Shown here piece by piece: positions 1 to 11,661 of a stretch of DNA of 64,000 bases (positions are counted from its first letter, which is position 1; each line of letters begins with the position of its first letter). Location of the stretch: contig JAHNUO010000011.1 in assembly GCA_019787685.1 (NCBI GenBank), positions 434,001 to 498,000 on the forward strand, written 5' to 3'. The notes beneath the pieces are model-generated. The model worked only from the letters and a program-made list of their open reading frames with translations, was not told the DNA's origin and searched no databases. This stretch comes from Chiua virens. Lineage: Eukaryota; Basidiomycota; Agaricomycetes; Boletales; Boletaceae. Position numbers and translations under genes: made by a program.

Positions 1-2
1 CA

Positions 3-911
3 CTGACAAGGCAATCTTCGTTGCCCACCACGCGCGACGTGTATGCCAACTTTACAGAGGACCTCACCAACTCGTTGAGTGCGAGCACCTCCTCGCGGCC
101 CTGGCCATCTGGCAGTGCTACCAACTCACTCTCACGCAGCCGCACCGAACCTATCGTTGCCAACCTGACCACGATACACGAAGGATCGTCCGCATCCTCG
201 AGCGGCGAGCTATACCTCGCGCCCTTGCGCGATCTCACCAGCTCGAGTTCGTCCTCGACAGAGTCGTCGCCAGATCCATCCCCGCGTCGGCGGTCAGACA
301 GAGAGTGGGACAGGGAACGACGGACGTCGCCCTATGCCAGCATGTCTCACTCACCCGAGCCGTCCCCGCTGTATCGCGATCGCGATCGCCGCCCATCGCC
401 CTACGCAAGCCGACACGCTGCCCCCCATTCACACTCCCCCTCCCCTTCACCGCACGCACGCACGCGCGATCCGTACCAGGGAGGCAGCACCGGCGTGAAC
501 AGACGTGCAGACACGTGGGACCACCATCATCACAACCATAGTCACAGCAGCCTCGTGCACAACCCGCTCCCACCCCCACCCGTCGAGCGCGCCAACCTCG
601 AGGCGTCGCGTCCACCTGTCCAGGAGGCGTCACCGCCGCACTATGCGCGCAGGGTGCGGATGGGGTTCTGGAACCGGCGGGGCGACCATCTCACGCCGAA
701 TTCGTATGTGGTGTATGCGCCGCATGACCGGGCGTATCCGGAGGAGCTCCGGGATTACCCGAGTGAGCGGGAGGGGTATCAGGACCAGTATGGGTCGTTT
801 GCGCCATGGCTGGAGGAACGGCCAGAGTTGCCTGCGTCGTTGCCGTCTCGTGGTAGGCAGCCTGCGCAGCCTTACGATACCGTGCGTCCGTTTGTGTTGT
901 GCATTGTGTGA
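3..911 (+). CDS. C-terminal part of a Ser/Pro/Arg-rich protein (5' end outside window)
   Basis: The frame is open from the first bases of the window to a TGA at 909-911, so the start lies upstream. The product is low-complexity: Ser runs, SP-rich segments such as SPDPSPRRRS and SPSPSPH, a His cluster (HHHHNHSHSS), and a better-ordered acidic/aromatic tail with tyrosines about every 10 residues (EELRDYPSEREGYQDQYG). No catalytic domain is visible. The SP/RS dipeptides resemble disordered regions that are phosphorylated, but nothing here fixes a function. Codon choice is GC-rich, like the other host genes of this half of the window. I do not recognise the gene. Confidence 0.6.
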   Translation: MTRQSSLPTTRDVYANFTEDLTNSLSASTSSRPWPSGSATNSLSRSRTEPIVANLTTIHEGSSASSSGELYLAPLRDLTSSSSSSTESSPDPSPRRRSDREWDRERRTSPYASMSHSPEPSPLYRDRDRRPSPYASRHAAPHSHSPSPSPHARTRDPYQGGSTGVNRRADTWDHHHHNHSHSSLVHNPLPPPPVERANLEASRPPVQEASPPHYARRVRMGFWNRRGDHLTPNSYVVYAPHDRAYPEELRDYPSEREGYQDQYGSFAPWLEERPELPASLPSRGRQPAQPYDTVRPFVLCIV

Positions 912-1242
912 TACTCATGCGTGTTGGTTTAGTTTGTGGTGTATGCCTACCTCCAGTGACGACCATCCACGCATCAATCTATTTATTCGAATGCTATCTA
1001 TGCAAGATCCAATGTTGTTGAAACAGGTTGCTCGAATTAGGAAAAAAGAAATGGCTGCATAAGTATAACTGATAAAGTAGTCATATTGGTACACTATACA
1101 TGTACAAGGAAATCAAACCGTAAACACCACACAAGGAAAGAATGAAGAAGGCTAAGGTACAACATGAATTGTGAAGCATGAAGCACACGAAAAGATAAGA
1201 GGACATCGAGAGAGAAAGATCCACAGATGTGAGAGAAAGAAA
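912..1242. other. intergenic, convergent 3' ends
   Basis: This 330-base AT-richer gap lies between two genes that end towards each other (plus gene stop at 911, minus gene stop at 1243). It probably holds both 3' UTRs and polyadenylation signals. No gene is seen in it. Confidence 0.5.
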
Positions 1243-3928
1243 TTATAGTCCGATGCTGCCATGTTGGTATCGCATGTGATCATAGATGCCTTGGCCCTTG
1301 GGGAACGTCTGCAAACACTCCCAACAAATGTGCGTTTGGCACCGCGTACAGGTCACATGGTTGCAGCCCTCGCTCCGCTCGATGATGGTTTTGCACCCTG
1401 GACAATGCTTGACGTCGTGGTTCGACGTCCAATCCTTGAAGAGTTTGTCTTCGGCAACGTCGCGCTCCTGGCACGTCATCCCATCATGATACTCTATTCG
1501 ACACGCTGGACAAATGCGGGTGAGACACGAAGGGCACTGCAAAACGGCGTTCTGGGGAGCGGAGCGATACACCTGTGGGCAATCCGGCGTGGGACAGTGG
1601 ATGAAACTCGTCCGGTCGGCTGTGAACATAACTCCAGAAAGCCGCCTCGATGACAGCGTTGAAGTCGGCCGCAGAAAGAAGTCTCCGGGAAATGCCAAGA
1701 GGGACGCATTGCGTACACGTTGCATCGTTTCCGAGGCACTTCAGGGGGAACATCCTGTTCTCAACCGCGGAGCTGAGGTAGCTGGTGAGACAGGAACGAC
1801 ACCATCGGTGACCACATGCGAGTGACATGGGTACAACTGCCTCCCCAAAGCAGACGGGGCATACGTTCTCCGATGGGTTGGCCACATCGCCTTGTCGGCT
1901 CTGCAGGTCCTGGATAACGTCGCACGCCGTCCGAAACGCCGAGTCATTTCCTCGCACAACAAGGACACGTGCTCCAAAGTCCAAGATGCAGTTGTCGAAA
2001 CCAAGGAGTCCCCGAAGAGTAGAAAACTCCGTGCTGTGGAAGATACCGAAAAGTTTTCCAGATAGTGGAATCTTCCAAAGTTGCTGCGCCTTGAGTTCCA
2101 CAACCTTGCGCACGATTTCTTGCCGCGCACGGTGCCTCATCACCATGGGCCCCCACAACGATATCGTTCGACTATGAAGGTGCACCTCTATATGAACCCC
2201 CGGATATTGAGCTTGCATTTGCCCGATATAGGCACGGCCCGCGGGAGCGATGAGGAAGTCATCCCACAGAGGCTTCTTCTCGAGTGTGACGGTTTCGCCG
2301 TGCAACAATTGCTCGTACTCATATTTCAGAATGCTCAGCAATTCGGGGCGTTCGCTGGACAGCCTGATATGTGTTGGCCCAGTTTCATCGTTCTCCTTAG
2401 TGTGCTCCCGGATAGAAATGCATGACCCGTATCTGTCCTGCCACGACAAGCGTAGTAAGCCAATATCCCCGCGTATTTTCTTGTACATAGCGGCGCTCAG
2501 CACATGTGAAACACTGACGACGTGGCGGCAGGAAAGGGTAGTGTGCCCTATAATCTTTGGGCTGCGTTGATCTAGATCGTCTTGTGCGGCGCGGGCTTCG
2601 GCAGGAGATGTGAAACGAGCCCATGCCTTGACCTTCCCATCCTTGTAAGGAGCAGGGAGGACATTGAAGCTGGTAAGCGTCCCGTAATCTTCTAGCCTAG
2701 GAGCGAATGGACTTGATCGCTCTGTCCAGCGAGTCATAGTTGGGAGGGCCCACCATGACGTCCTTGGCGTTAGTGAACTTGCGAAGATATGGTACGGTGA
2801 CGTTTGCGGGAATGGGCTCAAGCATCACGTTGTATGCGTGGACGCAGGGTAGCCCCTCGTATAATTGAGCAGTCATGACCAAGTAGTCCAGTAGGGCGCC
2901 GTTTAAAGACTTCAAGGCAGCCCTCGCATCCTCTAGGGTTTCATAACCAGCATAACCAGCCCGAGATGGCGCATCCCAAACGAGTTGAACGTCCGTGTCT
3001 GCGAGAATCGTGCTTCCACGACTCGAATTGTTGATCGACAGTTTGGCAGTGATCGTCCGTTTGGCAAACTCGATCCCGTTGAGGTCCATGACGGCTTTGA
3101 TCGCATCCTCAGTGGAGGCGAATTGGACTTTGACAGTGACTGTCCTTCCCGACGACTCGGGGAGATTGACGCTGTCGACTTTGTACGGACAAAGGAGTTC
3201 ATCCATGTCGACGGAAGTGACAGTGGTGGATACATTCCCAAGATGCACCCACCGGCTCTCGAAGCCAGTCATCACGTCTCGGACGTCAAAACCTTGGTCG
3301 AAACGAACTTTGATGTGATCGGAGATAGTGGCCTGCATAAAGAAGTTCGGGTTTTGGCAGCGGTTCAACGTCGCGGTTGGGTGGATCATGATTGTGAGCC
3401 ATCGCGTCGTTCTCGGAGGGTGGGGAACATAGCCTGTGGAGACAATGAAAATTGGTTCCACAGAGGGGCGGAGTGGCTCACCCAGGCGGGACCTTTGGTT
3501 GGTCCGGAGATCGTTGTTGGCGAGTTTGAGTTGCCTGGAACTGTATTAGCAAACGGCGGTTTTGCGAACGCAACAAGGACGCATACCTCCGCAAGGCTGG
3601 GCCTATTATTACCATTTTGGTGGTGTCGTTTTTGTAGGTTGGAGTGGCACTGGTGCTTGCTAGCAGTGGCGGGCTGGCCCTGACGGAGCTCGATTAGAGG
3701 CGGGTTGAGAGGGGCAGACTTGCTCGTGCTTTGTCTCTCGGAGATAGTGACCGAGTGCGGTTCAGCGTCACGGCAGGGTGGATCGTGATTGGGAGCCATC
3801 GGGCGACTTCCCGCTTGGGATAGGTCTGGGCGAGGCCTTTGGAGTTCGCCAAGATTGACGTGGAGGTACCGGCAGGGAGTCCGGGTACAGGTACCCCTCA
3901 GCCAGTCTCTGCATGTTTCACGCGACAT
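1243..3928 (-). CDS. CCCH zinc finger - RRM-like - RBR (RING/IBR/RING) E3 ubiquitin ligase, with two frame breaks
   Basis: Reading down the minus strand from an ATG at 3928, a CCCH finger (C-x7-C-x4-C-x3-H, about 3913-3860) is followed by a disordered Pro/Ser stretch, an RRM-like beta-alpha domain (about 3260-3020, VHLGNVSTTVTSVDMDELL), a linker, RING1 (CPVCFGE...CGHRWCRSC, about 1861-1720), IBR (CPTPDCPQVY, about 1597-1480) and RING2 (HCPGCK...GCNHVTC, about 1411-1330). By family rule RBR ligases pass ubiquitin through a RING2 cysteine; the Cys of SEGCNH (about 1363) is the candidate. RRM plus RBR is known in DEAH11/12-like and fungal RBR proteins, suggesting an RNA-linked ligase. Homology runs straight across two frame changes, near 2700 and near 1600, each removable by dropping one base. 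No intron fits there. At least one intron is likely near 3420, where the first and second coding blocks overlap out of frame. It is either a recent pseudogene or the assembly has indels. Confidence 0.8.
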
Positions 3929-5380
3929 TTTCTGGTGGCTTGGAGCCATGCTTGATGATTGTGAACCGACCGACTGGGACTCGCACATGAGGACCGTGCA
4001 TCGAGAGATACAAGGTGAAAACATACGGTATACGTCGTAACGCTCGATGGAACGGAAGACCATCCGAATGTATCTTCCGACACGGAGCTCGCCGTAGTTG
4101 ATGGCGAGCGAGGGGCTTGCTGAGTGACTTTATGAGGCAACTTGACAACGGCTGCCTTAGGGGTGGCGATTTCGAGGTCAACGGATGCATCAACTACTTG
4201 GTTATGGCGGGAGTCTCTTGTGACAGATTTCTATGCACAGGTGAGCGACGTGACACGCTGAGTCTGCTGGTGACTCACCGACACCGCTGAACCACGACCA
4301 CGATTATTTCTTATTCCATGACTACGTTTCGACAATCCGGGCGGGTGTGACGGATTCGCATTCGGTTTTTGGGACGAGTTGGCGAGGGTAGTCGCATTCG
4401 TTGGTGTGCACGAGACCACTTCCGGTATGCGAGTTGGTTGTTCGGGACGGACGTTGGTTCGATTGCCTGCGACAGTGCGCGGTGTTGGTGTCGACGACAA
4501 CATCTACTTGAGATCAGTATTCTGTCAGGCCAATTCATCACGATGGTAGCTACATTGTCTCTGTCCACCGTGCTCTGATGTGATTGGGATGGTATGGGTA
4601 CAGCTTGGGTTCTCTTCTCGGACATGATAGGGTTACATATGGGCTGAATGCAAAGTGAGTCAGGAGCTCTTTCGCTACTGGATGAGGCTGTTTGGGGCTT
4701 TTGGAAATCGACAAAGACGAGCTGTTTCAGTGCCGCGGTTAGGCGGTCGTTTTCGGATGGTGGTTGACATAGTCTGCGGAGACGGTGAGGATTGGTTCCA
4801 CAGAGGTGCAGAGTGGCTCACCCAGGCGTTGGTTGGTCCGGACATCGTTGCTGCTGATTTTGAGTCCGTGCCTGGAGCTGTATTAGCATACGACGGGATT
4901 GCGAGCGCAATGGAGTACCTCCGTATGGCTGGGCTTATTATTGCCATTTTTGTGGTGTCGTTTGGGGTGATGGTGGTGCTTGCTGGCAGTGGTAGCTTTG
5001 CCGGGCTGGCTTTGACAGTGCTCGACTGATGGCGAATCGACAAGGGCAGACTTGTTCGCGCTCTGTCGCGCCATTAATGGATTGTGTCAGACGGGAAAAA
5101 AAAGTGAGTGAGCTGGCAGGAAGAAGTCCTGCTGGCCCTGGCGTGCTGATAAGGGGAAACTCCACCGCAAAGCTATCCGCCCCAAATGGTGGAGCTATAA
5201 ACAACCGTCAAGCTGTCATTCTAGAACCAGCAAACCCAACAGATCGAACTACCGCAGCCATCCATACAAATCGTGGTGGTAGTACATCTTTTTGTCAATG
5301 CATTAATACATGATCTATGTACACAGCCTCGCAGATGTGAAATCGGCCAATAATATTAGGGGTCGACAAGGGTCGTCACT
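3929..5380. other. stretch upstream of the RBR gene, no clear gene
   Basis: Apart from the 4755-5065 duplicate, I see only short low-complexity Ser/Pro/Arg reading frames, mostly minus strand (for example 4231-4503 and 4311-4625). They could be remote 5' exons of the RBR gene or remains of a second copy of its 5' part, but no domain or splice chain proves it. Confidence 0.4.
4755..5065. repeat. diverged direct duplicate of 3415-3745
   Basis: Both segments share long matching runs, including GATTGGTTCCACAGAGG vs AATTGGTTCCACAGAGG followed by GAGTGGCTCACCCAGGCG, and the same order of further matches to the CTTGCTCGTGCTTTGTC / CTTGTTCGCGCTCTGTC end. In translation both give WVSHSAPLWNQ on the minus strand. 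The copy at 3415-3745 lies in the CCCH-RRM-RBR locus. This copy has no RING or RRM beside it. A smaller related duplication links 3357-3409 with 3756-3805 (both translate to a M-A-P/H-N-H-D-P-P block). Confidence 0.75.
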
Positions 5381-7797
5381 TCAGGGTTCTCGGCGGAGCA
5401 TCATTGTGGTGCGGTCGTTGATCAAAGCCAGCCGACCTCCTCGCTTGGGCGGCAAAGTCGCTCTGGTATCCGGGAGAGCCGTGTGCGCATCGATCGCTTG
5501 GGGAAGCTTCGACCTTGGTCTCATAGGTCTTTGGTGTGCTTTGACCGTGGCGTCCGTCTCCTCCCATTTTTGTGTATGGGCCTCTTGGTCGCTGGGTGCT
5601 GCTCGCGGGCAAAGGGGCCACCACCGGGCGTTTATGAGGACTAGCGCGCTCTATGAAAGATATCAGGTCATGCATACTCGGGGATTGCTTCTGTTACCAC
5701 GAATAGTGAAATGAGGAAACGTGCGCTATGCCAGAGGACACCGAGAATACGAAATGTGAGGTGCAGCGTGTGAGAATTGATTGCAGCGTCGACCAACGAC
5801 TTCCTGGACCCTGTGCCGTACAGCGAGGTTCATCCGCACCAGAACACAACACTGAAACACGCTCACCTGGGAAGAACTCAATTAACGAGACCGCCACCGC
5901 CCTCAGCCACTCCGAGCTCGGTGTTCGGCTAAGACTTTCTTTCAAAATCGATGACGTCCGGTTAATCGACACGATCTCGGCGTGGGCTGTCTGCGTAAGT
6001 GCGTGCACTGTTGCCACGAGTTGAGTCATCGATTCGATCGTGTCACTGTGAACGACCTGAGCGGTTTGCGACTGCACAAGGGAAGCTCCAAGCAGTTTTG
6101 ATGAATCATCTATGACTCTCGTAAGGTCCTCTAGTGACTATCAAACAGTCATGTTATGGCACAAGTGGGAAGCGAACACAATCCGCACGCTTTGCATAGC
6201 GTCAAGGCCACCCTGCAGAAGGCTTAATCGGCGCTCTATGTCCGCCTAGGGGAAAAGCGCGTTTAGTCACCAAGATATCGTCAGGGGTTACTACACACGG
6301 CAACATCTATGTTTCGGAGACTTTCATCTTTGATCAATGCCAGTGCTGTGCTTAACTCAGACGTGATGGATGATTGGATGGCGGGGACAACTCCAAGGAG
6401 ATGATCGGAGTGCTAGATAAAAATCGCAGCTCGAAGATGGCAGGCATGTGAAGATTCTAAACACCTACTTGGCGTTCCACGTTTTCGAGCATGCTATGAA
6501 ACTTTGAATGATCAACCCCACAAAAAGAGCGATGAGAATGAGATGTTTTAATACTTTTGCCATGATCTCTCCATGGTTAATGCGATCTCGCTCTTCGATC
6601 TTGAGGATCGCATCCGCCACTTCTGCAAGAAGCTGGAAATCGTTAATATCCGAACCGTGATCCGGCTAAACGCATACCGATTGAGAATTATCGAGCACGG
6701 TCACGGTCAGCGTGTCTGAAGCGGCTTTCACTCCATTGGACGCCAAGTGCAACGCCTCTACCGTGTCACGTATATCCTAACCAAAGTTGGTGACAAACAG
6801 TCCATTTCCTGAACACAACGATCAAGTCGCACCTTCGCTGTATTTTCCCATAGCTGCTGTGTCGTCTTGGAACCCTTCTCCCGTTCCATTAAAAAACGGA
6901 CAAGAATGGCCTTCTCTTCGGTAATGTTTCTATAAATATCCTTCGCGGTGTCTGGGCATTTTTTTTTGTTTTCGTTAAGGCCAACGATAATAACGGAGTG
7001 TATGGGGCGTTACCAATGTCAATCCATCTTCTGAATGTAAAGCAAAGCTGGGCTGGTGACGACCATCAGACAAATAATTTTGGCGAGCGCCATGTTTCAA
7101 CATACGAATTTCACGGAGGTAGCCAGAATAGCTCGACCAAAATTGAGCACTCCGCGAGAGGGCACTGAAATGGTACATCAAGGCATCTCCCGCCGAGCAA
7201 GAATATCTGCATACTCGACGCATCTGGCCTGCGCTTGAGGGGTTGGTGAGGTCAACTTGGGACTCGGTTTTGCATATACCGCACACTCCATCGGCGGCAA
7301 ATAGTGTCTTGCGGTAGCAAGTTCACACATAGTCATGCCGATAGCAGCTTGTATGCGCGTTAACCAGCATGACGGGAATCTGGAAATGAAGAAACAGAGT
7401 ACCCTGGATACGTTCTTCTTCGTCCATTCGCGCATCTTCGCAGCGGGCTTTCACCATGGTTATGGCTTCCTGGAAGCAATCCGGCTTCTGTTGGTATGAC
7501 TGAAGGGCATCTTTGGACGGTGTGAGATACTCTATCAGAGCGGTGTTTCGGAATATACCATTGTTCGTAAAGAGAGGAACAATCCCGGCCTGTGAAAGTT
7601 GAGCTTTATGTGGTCGTTTTAGTACACAGCTTGTTTGCGATAACGACTCGGGAATCAGCGTCACCGTCAAAAGTGTTTTGGAAGATGTCTTCTGTGACGC
7701 CTGATCCAGGATCCGGCGGTGTTTGATGGGTCGACCATGACCATGCCAAGGCGTGGCTGAAGTGAGTGGCAACGAACAGGATGAGTCTCTGTCTCAT
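5381..7797 (-). CDS. Tht1/KAR5-like nuclear membrane fusion protein (karyogamy), multi-exon
   Basis: Start ATG at 7797-7795 opens a signal peptide (MRQRLILFVATHFSHALA). Exons then give the KAR5/Tht1 core: a Cys-rich helix with EEERIQ, splicing to AAIGMTMCELATARHYLPP, then CVE/ALSRSAQFWSSYSGYLRE, then IPQLCFTFRRWIDI, then DTAKDIYRNITEEKA. Clear introns are 7105-7053, 7013-6952, 5866-5811 and 5697-5651. The C-terminal half is coiled-coil (ADIERRLSLLQGGLDAMQS; SLEDLTRVIDDSSKLLG...EIVSINRTSSILKESL), then hydrophobic segments (LTFRILGVLWHSARFLISLF and VLINARWWPLC) and a basic tail ending at a TGA at 5381. This is the family's usual order: lumenal Cys domain, coiled coil, membrane spans. KAR5 works in the ER/nuclear envelope during nuclear fusion after mating. 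The junction near 7600 and middle exons 6000-6700 are only roughly placed. Confidence 0.8.
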
Positions 7798-10567
7798 CCT
7801 TCCGCCGCCCGTCCAGAATGGTATGTTTCCTTGCGCCACGGCGAGTACTAGTGCAGATTTGTCGCTGTATGCTGGTGAAAAGGAAGACGGAAGCGTGGTC
7901 GACTCCGACGCTGATGGCCTGCCTGGCAGTGCTGAATTCAAGGTCAGCCGGGCGAGAAAAGAAGCACTGGTTGATGGCACGTCTACAGGTGTCTTCTCTT
8001 CTAAGCTAGCTATAAGCTATAGGTAGTGAAGTCGACTCGAAGTATCAATATTGAAAATGGGTGCCAATCGATGACGATGATCGGCCGCAGAAAAGGCGGC
8101 ACACGACAATTAGTTGCGCCAGATGGCGTGGGGGTAGACAGTACGTAGCAGGGCAGCTTCAATTTGCAAGTCATGATTTGCCAAGCAAGCCATTGCCAGT
8201 TTAGATTGACTACTCGCCGGTGGCAACCCCGGGAATGGATGTATGACGTGTCAGACTTACAGGTTTCGAGAATTGGTTATTACAACGTCACGGTCTTGAA
8301 GATCATTTGGATGGTACGACTGCGTGTTTCTGACGATGGTGACCTCGACAACCAGGGAATGGCATAACTATGCATCGGGACGGAGCTTCGCAATTTGTAT
8401 GACCTGCAGGTGTTACAAATCTGGAGGCTTTCGCCGATCTGAGGAAGCCGACGACCCTCAGTATCAGTCGCGGGGCACCAAATTGGGATTGGCATCTTCA
8501 TGTATGGTTTTCTGGCGCACATCTATCAGCTAGGGTGTACTTGTTGCTCACATACCATGTCGATTATCGAGAAGCGTTCATGGATTCATTGTCCAGTGCG
8601 CGCGCGCACATATGTTCTCTTGCAAGGATGCCGAGTCCGACCAGGGCGCTCACGTGGACACCCGTCCGAAAAAGGTAAACTCATTCTTGACCGATTCATC
8701 CTGTCACTGTCATATCGCTGAGACCGTCGTCACTGATACAGCATGAGTCCACATGCAAATCCGTGAATGGTCTGTGAAGATTCGGTGAAACATCCTCGCT
8801 GGCATCCCACTCTGATGGCGCTTATTTTGCATCCGGATGGCCCACATGCATAACATCGTACACAGCCTTCTCGGGATAAATTCATCGATACATACCACCA
8901 TTATCTGTCAACGCATATGGCGTAGACGTCTCGGCAAGATCATGACGACAGCTCACGCCGCAGCCTTAAGAATTAAGAAGGTGGGTTGCTCTGGCAGCGG
9001 GATATCAATTTACACTGCATTTTCGGGATAACACAAAAGTGACTGGTGTCGGCACAGAAAAGGGAACATAAGAAGAAGAATCTGCTCTCGTGGGTCGTGG
9101 AGTGTTTCATGTGCCCGTATGTGACTTGCGTACTAGCGTCACGCGGATGCCCGAGGCCCCGAGTTGAGTATTTCCTCTGACTCATCAGGTACCTTATTGG
9201 TGCCCATAGTCGAAGGAGACGGCGATTAGACACGTGTCCCTTGACAGGTATTTGAACAATATGTATCTCGGCAATGATCATATGAAGGAACTGCCGATGG
9301 TATGGTTATTATTTTTTCGATTAGGATCTCCTTGTGTGTCTACTCACGAGATAGCAAGTTAGCACAGCCTTCATGGTGTTGGCTTAGCGCAATATGCATT
9401 GGTACGTCCCCGAGCGCTCCAGTCAAAATCAATACAGACCGCTTGATTGGAGTGGGGAAACTATGTGTTGACCTAGAACCCCCACACCACAGGTTGTCTG
9501 GGGATTCCATGAAAGATCAGATGAAACTAAGCGGAGATAATGCAGCCCAAGATTATCTCTGCAAAATAAATCTCGCTCTGGTGTCACACCTCCTTCATTT
9601 ATTACCGCTGATGTGCTGGAGTCCTCAGATCACCAACTAATCATTAGATGATCCGCGGCGAATGACAGCAAAACATAGCCGTGTCAAGTAGCCGGTTGTC
9701 ACTGACAGAAATCCTTGACTTGGACGTTTCTTTGTCATGAATACGACAGTCCTAGTCGGTGAATCCATGCCTATTTCCTTCCAAAAGTCCTGCCTTGGAG
9801 AAAATCCGAATCCAGAGCAATCCAGTGTCACTAGTAACGTATTTCTTTCGGATCGAAGGCACAGCGGTCCGAACAGTACCCCTGGCCCCCCTCGACTAAT
9901 GTTCGGTTTCTTGGCGGCGTCTGAAATGCACCGAGTTGTGTTTCAAGGCTAGCATCTGATCCTAACAAGTTCGCATTGATCAACTGCGCTCTCAGACGAG
10001 ATCACACTTGACGCAGGTGGAAGTGTTGGCCATTCTTCGCACCGCGTTCATATGATATCGCTGAACCCAAAGTTTCGCGGGTGTAGCCCCATCTCCATTT
10101 GGGCCGCGCATTTCCCGCGTTTCCGGCTGCCACTGTCCACGGCAAGGTCGCGTGGCTCATTTTCCTCGGCTGCGATTTTTGAAACAGGGGGAAGCCATGG
10201 TGGCATGTGGCAGAGTTCAAACCCAGTCAACGTGGCGCCAGCATTTAGACTGATTGACTTTGGCATTGGAAGATCGATTTTGCGTTCCAATACACAGAAG
10301 AGAGAGCCATAGAAACGAGTCAAATTCGTTTCTTCCAAACATGTCACGCACGTGGTGCGAGCATGGCAAGACGGTCATATGAAATCGAATATAGTATCCC
10401 TTTATCCGAGTCTAATGGCACATTGATGTAATGGTAGTAGGTATTACGGGGGTAGAATTTAATGCTGGCGATAATACACTGAGAAGGGGAAGAAAGGGAT
10501 GGCATCGATCATTAAATTTCGTGTCCATGGAAGTCATATACGTAAATTGTTCTGGATCGTGCAATAG
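7798..10567. other. 2.8 kb without a recognisable gene
   Basis: Only short reading frames are seen on both strands (longest about 110 codons, none with a recognised motif). Candidate coding-like segments exist on the minus strand at 10048-10347 and 9637-9831, but I could not join them into a convincing spliced gene. It may hold a fast-evolving or degraded gene, or the promoters of the two flanking minus-strand genes. Confidence 0.4.
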
Positions 10568-10613
10568 TTAGGGAAGAAAAGGTTTAGTCCGATACAAGAA
10601 AAAAAGGCATTGT

Positions 10614-11552
10614 TCAGCGACGATCGTCATTGCGGGCTTTCCTAACACTGATGGAGCCAGCGGCCAACTTTTGTTCCCAGAACGTGTGGCCTTCGCCCTC
10701 GATCCACTCTCCGGTGATGGGATCCCGCTCAAAGTCGCCATCACGGTACCCGAAGCGGTGTTGTAAAAGACGGAGGAGGGGATTCCGCAGGGCCGGATCC
10801 ATGCGGACGGTTTCCCCAGGATGATAGCTGCCCACACCATGGCGGGACAAGCTCTCCTCGAAAAGGGCCTCTTCGTAGGTGCAGCCGCAGTTGAGGCAAC
10901 CAGGAGGTGCCATGCGAGGAGGGTAGGCTCGACGCTCGCGTCGAGAGTCATGCCAGGAACAAAGCGCGTTGCCAGCGCGATTTAGAGAACAGAAGAGACG
11001 GATACGGGCGTCTGTGCGCGCCTTCCAGGACGTGTGGAGGGATGGGGGCGTCGGGGTGGAAAGGGGGGAGAGGGAGGAGTTTCTGGAGTGGCTCATAGAG
11101 GACTCGGTGGGGCTACCGCGAGCGAGTTCGCTCTCGAGTTCTTTGATGCGAAGCCGACTGTGATCGTTCACGAGCTCGAGCTCGCGCACCTTTTTACGCA
11201 GGATCTTGATCTCCTCCTCCAGGGAGTCGTGAGGTGGCGAGGATGCCGAATGACTGATGTAGGGTCGGGGACTACCCTGGACGAGATGATGCGGGAATGT
11301 AAGATCCGATTGGGAAGACGTCTGCCGCTGATGCATCAATGACGGGCGGTAGGGGTGAAAGTGGTGCGGGGTCGGATTTCTGAGTTGGGGTGGGATGTCC
11401 AATTCACCGACGGCGCCGGACAGACTGGATGTCGCACTCATGCTCGAGAGGTAACCACTTGAGAGAGCATAAGGGGATTGCATGGGGCGAGATTCGTCCA
11501 TGTTTTCGGGTCGGGTATGAATACCTATAAGAGAATTTGTATGGGGTACCAA
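10614..11552 (-). CDS. coiled-coil protein with a conserved-looking C-terminal domain, function unknown
   Basis: A 312-codon frame on the minus strand. Residues 1-100 are Ser/Pro/His-rich and probably disordered. Residues about 110-145 form a heptad coiled coil (EEEIKILRKKVRELELVNDH). Another Ser-rich linker follows. The last 110 residues look folded: CLNCGCTYEEALFEESL, then HRFGYRDGDFERDPITGEWIEGEG. The CxxCxC could bind metal. The start is taken as the first Met of the open frame; an inner Met (MDESRPMQ) or an upstream exon is possible. The layout, coiled coil plus basic Ser-rich linker, is common in fungal regulators, but I do not recognise a named family. Confidence 0.7.
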   Translation of the reverse strand: MVPHTNSLIGIHTRPENMDESRPMQSPYALSSGYLSSMSATSSLSGAVGELDIPPQLRNPTPHHFHPYRPSLMHQRQTSSQSDLTFPHHLVQGSPRPYISHSASSPPHDSLEEEIKILRKKVRELELVNDHSRLRIKELESELARGSPTESSMSHSRNSSLSPLSTPTPPSLHTSWKARTDARIRLFCSLNRAGNALCSWHDSRRERRAYPPRMAPPGCLNCGCTYEEALFEESLSRHGVGSYHPGETVRMDPALRNPLLRLLQHRFGYRDGDFERDPITGEWIEGEGHTFWEQKLAAGSISVRKARNDDRR

Positions 11553-11661
11553 GGCCCATCAGTGTGGTGATCAGTGCACCCATCAACTCAGCGACGCCTT
11601 GCGCACAGCCTGCACTAGCCGAGGCACGAGGCGCCATACGATCATACACGTCACGCAACAA

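Noticed and set aside
1580..1620. An intron to explain the RING1-IBR frame change in the RBR gene
   Set aside because: Family residues are continuous on both sides of the shift within about 10 bases, leaving no room for a 45-base or longer intron.
7766..8026. Plus-strand frame at the KAR5 5' end
   Set aside because: It is antisense to the signal peptide exon of KAR5 and has no features of its own.
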